Shown: piece after piece, positions 59,337 through 64,000 of the stretch | Layout: each line of letters begins with the position of its first letter | Numbering within the stretch: the first letter of the stretch is position 1 | NCBI GenBank assembly: GCA_910577435.1 | Contig: CAJTLV010000006.1 | Span: 990-64,989 of the forward strand | DNA: 64,000 nucleotides | DNA from: an uncultured Christensenella sp. | Lineage (GTDB): Bacteria > Bacillota > Clostridia > Christensenellales > Pumilibacteraceae | Direction of reading: 5' to 3' | Notes under the pieces: generated by a model | Databases searched by the model: none | What the model saw: the letters and a program-made list of their open reading frames with translations, nothing else | Told to the model about the DNA's origin: nothing | Program-made: the position numbers and the translations under genes

Positions 59337-61292
59337 ATGGGTAAAGTGTGTTGGGATTTTCCGCTGCTTGGTACAGGTAACGAAACAGGCAATAATATTG
59401 CTGCGATTACAATGTTTAAGGGCACCGGAATAATGGACGGTTTGGCTCGTGAAATATGTCAAAATTCTTTGGATGCAAAAAACAAGGCTTTACCGGATAA
59501 TATTCCGGTAAGAGTGGTTTTCGAATTGGTCGAAATTGAAAAGAATAAATTCGATTTATTTAAAGGTTATGAAGATGCAATAGATAATTGTATAGCATAC
59601 TGGAACAAAAATCCTTTGAGCACAGAGAAAATACGCGATTTTTTAAATAGTATAAAACATTATTTAAATTCTTCTATTATTCCGATGCTTAATATCAGTG
59701 ATTATAATACTGTAGGCTTAAAAGGGGTAAATGCCGCCGACAATGAAATATCATATTGGAATTTACTTGTGAATTCGGAGGGCATTTCGATAAAACAAGA
59801 TGATACAAGCGCGGGCAGTTTCGGCATAGGCAAAAATGCCCCGTTTGCTTATTCGGCATTAAATCTTGTTGTGTATAACACGTTGGCAGAAGATGGCGGA
59901 CGGGCTTTTGAAGGTGTTACGCATTTGGTGACTTCCCAAAGAGAACATAATGGTAGGTTTTTAAAAACGCAAAATACTGGTAAGTATTTATTCTTGGAAG
60001 ATGAATACAACGGTCGCCCGATAATTCCAGAAGATGATTGCCATTTTTCGCAGATTGACGCATTCAATAGATCCGACATAGGAACGGATGTGGCTATTGT
60101 CGGTTTTAATAGCGATGAATATGAAAACTGGGAAAAACAAACGGCTATTTCCATATTGAAAAATTTTATTTTGTCTATTTATTACGGAAAGCTCGAAGTC
60201 ACCATCAAATCGAACAATGTTACATATGATATTACAAAAAATAAATTAACTGACTATTTATATAAAACATTTGCGAATGAAGATGCTTTGAAGTCGACAA
60301 AACAGATTTATGAAACAATTCGTGAAAGTCAGCCCATTAACGTTAAAATAGCTGATGACAACGATCTCAGTATTTATGTAAAATACAATGAAACGTATGC
60401 CCCGACTCTATCAAGATTCAGATCGACAGGAATGCTCATCAATACTTCAAGTGAGGTTATTCCGCGTTATTCTGTAGTAATTATTGTTAATGATGTCGGG
60501 GAGATGGATTTGAGTAAGACTTTACGTGAAGCAGAGCCGCCGCAGCATACGGAATGGAGCGCGAAATATATTACAAACAATCCGGAACTACATAAAAAAG
60601 CCAAACGTTATATTAGAAGAATAAAAGCCGAAATCCAACATGTTCTCGACAGCATGGACAATAGTACACCAGCCGAAAGTATGGATGCAGGTGTCGGAGA
60701 TTATTTGCCCGGCAATTCCGACAACGATTCTAACGAATCCGAAAGCGACGGGATAAGAAGCGATGTTCGGGTTGAATCGATTTCGGACGCAGAGGGTCGA
60801 ATATTGTATAGGCGAAATTATTCCACGGGGGAAAGCGGTACCGGAGATCCTGCATCATTAACTGCGGTTAAAACAGGGAAGAAAAAGCGAAAGAAAAAGA
60901 AGAAAGAACAATTAGCTACGATTAAATCCGGATCATCTTCTTCCAGCGGAGTTTCTTCTGGTTCGAATCCTAAGTTGAAGGTAACCACTCCATTAGTTTT
61001 TGAACATCGAATATTTTATAAAGCGGCGAATAAATATCAACTTTATATCAATGCGCCAAAAGATTATGATAGAGTGTATATCAAATTTTTTGCTGGGCGC
61101 GATGACGGTGGACAAGATGAAATCGCCGTCAAAAATTATAAACTCGCAAACAAACCACGTATCGACGTCGAATCAAAACGGATAGGGCCGATTTCATTGT
61201 CTGCCGGTCCAAATACTGTTTTTATCGAATTTACTTTAGGCGAGCGTATTGCGATAATTCCCGAGTTTACAAGGGAGGTACACAATGGATAA
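59337..61292 (+). CDS. GHKL-type ATPase (MORC/MutL-like, R-M associated)
   Basis: 651 aa. Bergerat ATP-binding fold: N-box E39-x3-N43-x2-D46 in REICQNSLDA, G1-like ISDYNTVGLKG (D122), and the G2 glycine motif AGSFGIGKNAPFA (about 159-171). A transducer-like S5 region follows. Residues about 470-530 form a low-complexity linker (acidic Ser/Asn stretch, then KKKRKKKKK and a Ser-rich run), leading to a C-terminal beta-rich domain. GHKL ATPases of the MORC type occur in R-M operons and are thought to clamp DNA. Effector unknown; it overlaps the next gene by 8 bp. Confidence 0.75.
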   Translation: MGKVCWDFPLLGTGNETGNNIAAITMFKGTGIMDGLAREICQNSLDAKNKALPDNIPVRVVFELVEIEKNKFDLFKGYEDAIDNCIAYWNKNPLSTEKIRDFLNSIKHYLNSSIIPMLNISDYNTVGLKGVNAADNEISYWNLLVNSEGISIKQDDTSAGSFGIGKNAPFAYSALNLVVYNTLAEDGGRAFEGVTHLVTSQREHNGRFLKTQNTGKYLFLEDEYNGRPIIPEDDCHFSQIDAFNRSDIGTDVAIVGFNSDEYENWEKQTAISILKNFILSIYYGKLEVTIKSNNVTYDITKNKLTDYLYKTFANEDALKSTKQIYETIRESQPINVKIADDNDLSIYVKYNETYAPTLSRFRSTGMLINTSSEVIPRYSVVIIVNDVGEMDLSKTLREAEPPQHTEWSAKYITNNPELHKKAKRYIRRIKAEIQHVLDSMDNSTPAESMDAGVGDYLPGNSDNDSNESESDGIRSDVRVESISDAEGRILYRRNYSTGESGTGDPASLTAVKTGKKKRKKKKKEQLATIKSGSSSSSGVSSGSNPKLKVTTPLVFEHRIFYKAANKYQLYINAPKDYDRVYIKFFAGRDDGGQDEIAVKNYKLANKPRIDVESKRIGPISLSAGPNTVFIEFTLGERIAIIPEFTREVHNG

Positions 61293-62232
61293 GAAAAGTA
61301 TCGATTTTCCGCATCCCGTTTTAACAGAATATTCAAATGATTTCAATGACAGTTTGTTTTCTATATCGATTAATTATGACAAAGCCGATGCAAAAAACAT
61401 ATATCTTAAAATAGAGGTAGAGTTACAATGTGACGGCATAAAAGATATGTTGTCATGTGGCAAGGCCGATATATTTGCCAGGATTACGTGCAATCGCACT
61501 TTCTTACGAAAGGTATACAAACTTGAATATGCCAACGTCAATACAATCAGCATACCCAAACAAGAAGTATGCGATGAAATTGATATTGAATGTTTTATAA
61601 CCGCTACCGACGATAATGATTCCTATCGGTTGGAGGAATTTAATCATAATTATTTCGGCGATGCGACCTTTAAATTAAAAAAGGGCGATATGGTAGCCAG
61701 TGAACCCGGTCACAAGATCAAACTTGATACAATATTAGAGAAGAACGCCTCAGGGGTTGTTATTATTACATACGATAGGGATATTTCTTATGCGCAAGTA
61801 AATTTTGCAACGAAGGACGGATCAAACACAAAAACATTGGACTATATTACGATTATTCTTCCGGAAAAAGAATATTTGTCGTATCAAGAGCTGCGTAATA
61901 AACGGTACTTAAAAGTCGGAACGGTACGATTTATGCAAGCCTCCATAGTTTTGCCCGCTATCGTAGAAGGGTTGGGAAAATTAAGATACGAAGAAGAATA
62001 CGAGGAAGAACCGGGTGATGAAATTCCAGTACAATATAATGGAACAATATGGGCTGATTCTATCTATAAAGCATTAAAAGAGCGTGGTATAGAAGATATT
62101 TTAACATGCGGAAAATCTGATTACGAGCTTGCGAATCTAATACTTGGGAATGTTGTCGGAGATGCAATTAGCGAGCTGTTGTACAAGGCAAAAGAATTTT
62201 CAACTGTCCGTTGGGAGGGCGATGACGAATGA
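61285..62232 (+). CDS. Uncharacterised protein of the GHKL operon (315 aa)
   Basis: Beta-rich N-terminal two thirds (SLFSISINYDKADAKNIYLK, FATKDGSNTKTLDYITIILP) and an acidic YEEEYEEEPGDE linker before a helical C-terminus. GGGAGG precedes the ATG. No catalytic motif recognised. Overlaps both neighbours (8 bp and 4 bp), so it is made in step with the ATPase and probably in complex with it. Function unknown. Confidence 0.7.
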   Translation: MDKKSIDFPHPVLTEYSNDFNDSLFSISINYDKADAKNIYLKIEVELQCDGIKDMLSCGKADIFARITCNRTFLRKVYKLEYANVNTISIPKQEVCDEIDIECFITATDDNDSYRLEEFNHNYFGDATFKLKKGDMVASEPGHKIKLDTILEKNASGVVIITYDRDISYAQVNFATKDGSNTKTLDYITIILPEKEYLSYQELRNKRYLKVGTVRFMQASIVLPAIVEGLGKLRYEEEYEEEPGDEIPVQYNGTIWADSIYKALKERGIEDILTCGKSDYELANLILGNVVGDAISELLYKAKEFSTVRWEGDDE

Positions 62233-62966
62233 ACTTGATATATTTTACCAAAGATGCCTATACTTGTCTTCTTCGGGAGGTTGATGGGAACGAATCTAAA
62301 TATTATTCCGATAATATTTGGCTGGATGACTATTTTAAAAACAAAGGAATATTCGATTACTGTCAAGAATCTACGCTTGATATGCCAAAGGTAGAATTAA
62401 TATGCACTGACGAAGATGATCAAATTCAATACGATATAGCCAACACAAAGATATTTTATGAGGCGTATAAAAACTTAACTCCGCTACAAGCATCGGATCC
62501 ACTTTTGTGGACAGCGCTTTGTCATATTCCATATCGTGAATATGTCCTTAAACGCTGGAAAAAGAAAGATGAAACGGTCACCATTGACAAACGTTTTTTT
62601 GCAAGCAAGGCAAAAGCCTCTTTACTGTATTATAATGCTCTTTCCAGATTATGGTGGTCAGGTTATCTGACGTATGATGAAGAAATGAAATCTTCGAATC
62701 CGTGGCATTTAACGGAAGTCTTGTTTTCACAACAGCAAATACAAAAAGATATTATTGACCAACCTTTTAGTATGAATAAAGCTATCATGAAGGGATTATT
62801 GCGTGCTTTACAAAGATATTCTAACGAGAATGGACGGTTGAAGGTCGATCCGGTGCGTAAATGTTGCGATGCGTATTTGAATCACTACGGCGCCGTTTCT
62901 ATTTTAGATACATTATCAATTGAAGAAATTGAGAGTTTGGTATATGAGTATATGAAGAAGAACTAA
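62229..62966 (+). CDS. Uncharacterised protein of the GHKL operon (245 aa, DUF6339-like)
   Basis: Segments LLWTALCHIPYREYVLKRW, FFASKAKASLLYYNALSRLW and WHLTEVLFSQQQIQKDIIDQ resemble the DUF6339 family as I recall it, a family of unknown function found near defence genes. Mostly helical. ATG overlaps the upstream stop. Last gene of the operon; related border repeats and a hairpin follow. Confidence 0.65.
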   Translation: MNLIYFTKDAYTCLLREVDGNESKYYSDNIWLDDYFKNKGIFDYCQESTLDMPKVELICTDEDDQIQYDIANTKIFYEAYKNLTPLQASDPLLWTALCHIPYREYVLKRWKKKDETVTIDKRFFASKAKASLLYYNALSRLWWSGYLTYDEEMKSSNPWHLTEVLFSQQQIQKDIIDQPFSMNKAIMKGLLRALQRYSNENGRLKVDPVRKCCDAYLNHYGAVSILDTLSIEEIESLVYEYMKKN

Positions 62967-62990
62967 TATATTAAGTGTTTTACCTTTTGA

Positions 62991-63056
62991 AAAAGTGTTT
63001 TTTTGTATAACTCACTATCAGAAACACCCCCGAAAAGTGTTATTTTGTACAACACA
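62991..63056 (+). repeat. Right island-border repeats (two copies)
   Basis: Copy 1 (62991-63016) is AAAAGTGTTTTTTTGTATAA then CTCACT; copy 2 (63033-63056) is AAAAGTGTTATTTTGTACAA then CACA. Both match 54916-54940 closely, differing mainly in T-run length and single substitutions. Confidence 0.6.
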
Positions 63057-63069
63057 CACAAATAAGAAT

Positions 63070-63107
63070 AATCCGAACTTAATCTTCACAAGAGATTGGT
63101 TCGGATT
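63070..63107. terminator. Hairpin with AATCCGAAC arms
   Basis: AATCCGAAC (63070-63078) with GTTCGGATT (63099-63107) and an inner AATCT/AGATT stem. Same outer arm as the hairpin at 12255-12302. Confidence 0.7.
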
Positions 63108-63187
63108 TATTTTGTGGGTAAAATGATATTATCGTATTGACAGGTAAGTCAATGCACGTAATAGCTATATTATTCCGCTGATTTTTC

Positions 63188-63216
63188 TTGTGTTATTCTC
63201 ATAAATATGCTATAAT
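63188..63216 (+). promoter_or_regulatory. Promoter of the last gene pair
   Basis: TTGTGT (63188-63193), 17-bp spacer, TATAAT (63211-63216). Confidence 0.6.
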
Positions 63217-63318
63217 TCCACTATAACTTAATCTCTATTTGATATTAAGTAAAGCGAGTTTAAAATATGAGTAAGCAATTGAGACTTTCTTTGTGGTACA
63301 CTTAAATGGAGGTAAATT

Positions 63319-63714
63319 ATGTGGTGTTTTAAAGTAACAGCGAAATGCGGTCATGTGGGTAGACGCCATTACATAGTCAAGGATTTTTATATATTGGCTC
63401 ATAATGGTAAAGAGGCGGCCTTCAAAGTCAGATATTTGCCGCGAGTAAAGCATGATAGAAAAGATGCTATCATTTCAGTCGTGGCAATAACGAAAGTCGA
63501 GTATTTGATCGGGAAAGCAGCACAAGCGGACGATCCGTATTTTCATGTTCACAGCTCAACTGAACAAAGACGATGCGGAGCGGTAGATTATGATGTGATA
63601 CTTCCGGAGATAGAAATCCCTAAACGTTCAAAAAGTAAAAATCCGATCTATTACAATAAACTAGCAAGGATAATACGCAGAGATACACAACGTCGATTGT
63701 TGGGAGAAATATAA
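63319..63714 (+). CDS. Hypothetical protein (131 aa) paired with an XRE gene
   Basis: GGAGG 7 nt before the ATG. Small basic protein: CFKVTAKCGHVGRRHYIVKD, DAIISVVAITKVEYLIGKAA, a CGH near the start and a basic C-terminus (YNKLARIIRRDTQRRLL). I do not recognise it. Its stop overlaps the ATG of an XRE regulator, a layout common to toxin-antitoxin pairs and phage or element control genes; either is possible. Confidence 0.7.
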   Translation: MWCFKVTAKCGHVGRRHYIVKDFYILAHNGKEAAFKVRYLPRVKHDRKDAIISVVAITKVEYLIGKAAQADDPYFHVHSSTEQRRCGAVDYDVILPEIEIPKRSKSKNPIYYNKLARIIRRDTQRRLLGEI

Positions 63715-64000
63715 TGGATAAGAAAAAAATAGGCGCTTTTCTAAAAGAATTGCGAAAAGAGAATGGTTTGACACAAGACGAGTTTGCTTGTGCGTTTAGT
63801 AAATCTTGTTTTGGAAATGTCGGCATTATTTCCGATGCTGCTATCAGCAAATGGGAGCGTGGTGAATCAATGCCTAATATAAACGATATTCAACAATTGG
63901 CGCATTTTTATGGTATTACCATAGACGAAATCTTAAATGGGGAAAGAGTAATCAATATAGATTTTGATGAAAAATATTTTCTTTCAAATCCGAGTTGGTA
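63714..64000 (+). CDS. XRE-family regulator (N-terminal part; runs off the window)
   Basis: 95 codons visible. HTH: IGAFLKELRKENGLTQDEFA, then ISDAAISKWERGESMPN and LAHFYGITIDEILNG. An insertion of about 10 residues (SCFGNVGIISD) sits between helices 2 and 3, longer than in standard XRE proteins. A further domain starts at the window edge. The ATG overlaps the upstream stop as TAATG. Confidence 0.85.
   Translation, partial: MDKKKIGAFLKELRKENGLTQDEFACAFSKSCFGNVGIISDAAISKWERGESMPNINDIQQLAHFYGITIDEILNGERVINIDFDEKYFLSNPSW

Larger units (their letters stand above)
62967..63318. other. Gene-free right border of the GHKL island
   Basis: 352 bp: two border repeats (62991-63016, 63033-63056), a terminator hairpin (63070-63107) and a promoter (63188-63216). 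Confidence 0.5.

Noticed and set aside
1..64000. CRISPR array
   Set aside because: No series of equal repeats with unique spacers was found, and no cas gene; the only short tandem repeats are the 10-bp iterons at 22931-22970.

Overview
The window looks like a chromosome segment of an uncultured or poorly known spore-lineage Bacillota, most likely a gut Clostridia relative. Reasons: spmA and spmB, a Spo0A-C-like DNA-binding protein, a preQ1-I riboswitch with its transporter, HxlR regulators, large serine recombinases, and AGGAG-type ribosome binding sites with frequent TTG/GTG starts. Two kinds of DNA alternate: GC-richer core blocks (about 26.1-41.5, 46.8-50.5 and 53.6-54.8 kb) and AT-rich acquired blocks. 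These composition statements are by eye, not counted.

Layout. 1-26.1 kb is a defence island ending at tRNA-Glu(TTC). It holds a type I R-M system (hsdR-hsdM-hsdS, hsdS cut by the window edge); a C5-methyltransferase/PLD-nuclease/Z1-ATPase operon with an XRE controller and a four-site operator array; a Hachiman-like nuclease/helicase pair; an RloC/PrrC-like AAA ATPase; two small mobile-element genes behind a nested palindrome; one minus-strand run of seven genes (XRE, C5 MTase, N6 MTase, HNH endonuclease, then HNH-effector, MC6-like and DUF2326-like genes of an ABC-three-component system); and a replication/integration module (palindromes, 10-bp iterons, HUH Rep, large serine recombinase).

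26.3-41.5 kb is core: a Spo0A-C-like protein, a LacI-controlled alpha-glucan uptake and degradation cluster (carbohydrate-binding lipoprotein, LacI, GH13 amylase, MalE/F/G-type transporter), spmB/spmA, an RsmF-type rRNA methyltransferase, a queuosine-precursor transporter under a preQ1-I riboswitch, an SDR, an SPL-like radical SAM protein and a decayed kptA. 41.7-about 46.6 kb is a second serine-recombinase element carrying two HxlR-regulated genes (nitroreductase, radical SAM protein). 46.8-50.5 kb is core: tRNA-Ser, an ABC exporter with a TetR regulator, and gluQ.

50.4-53.7 kb is a single-gene cassette encoding a TIR-STAND-HD fusion, bracketed by two 131-bp copies of the gluQ 3' end. After a lipoprotein gene and tRNA-Arg(CCG), 54.9-63.1 kb is another defence island: an unknown gene, an IS3 insertion, XRE-Vsr-C5 MTase, then a separately promoted 77-aa/GHKL-ATPase/315-aa/245-aa operon. 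The island is bordered by related short repeats. The window closes with an unknown gene and an XRE regulator.

The strongest candidates for undescribed biology are the TIR-STAND-HD cassette and its gluQ integration scar, and the GHKL four-gene operon next to Vsr/Dcm. The seven-gene R-M/ABC-3C operon and the recurrent nested palindromes in both serine-recombinase elements come next.
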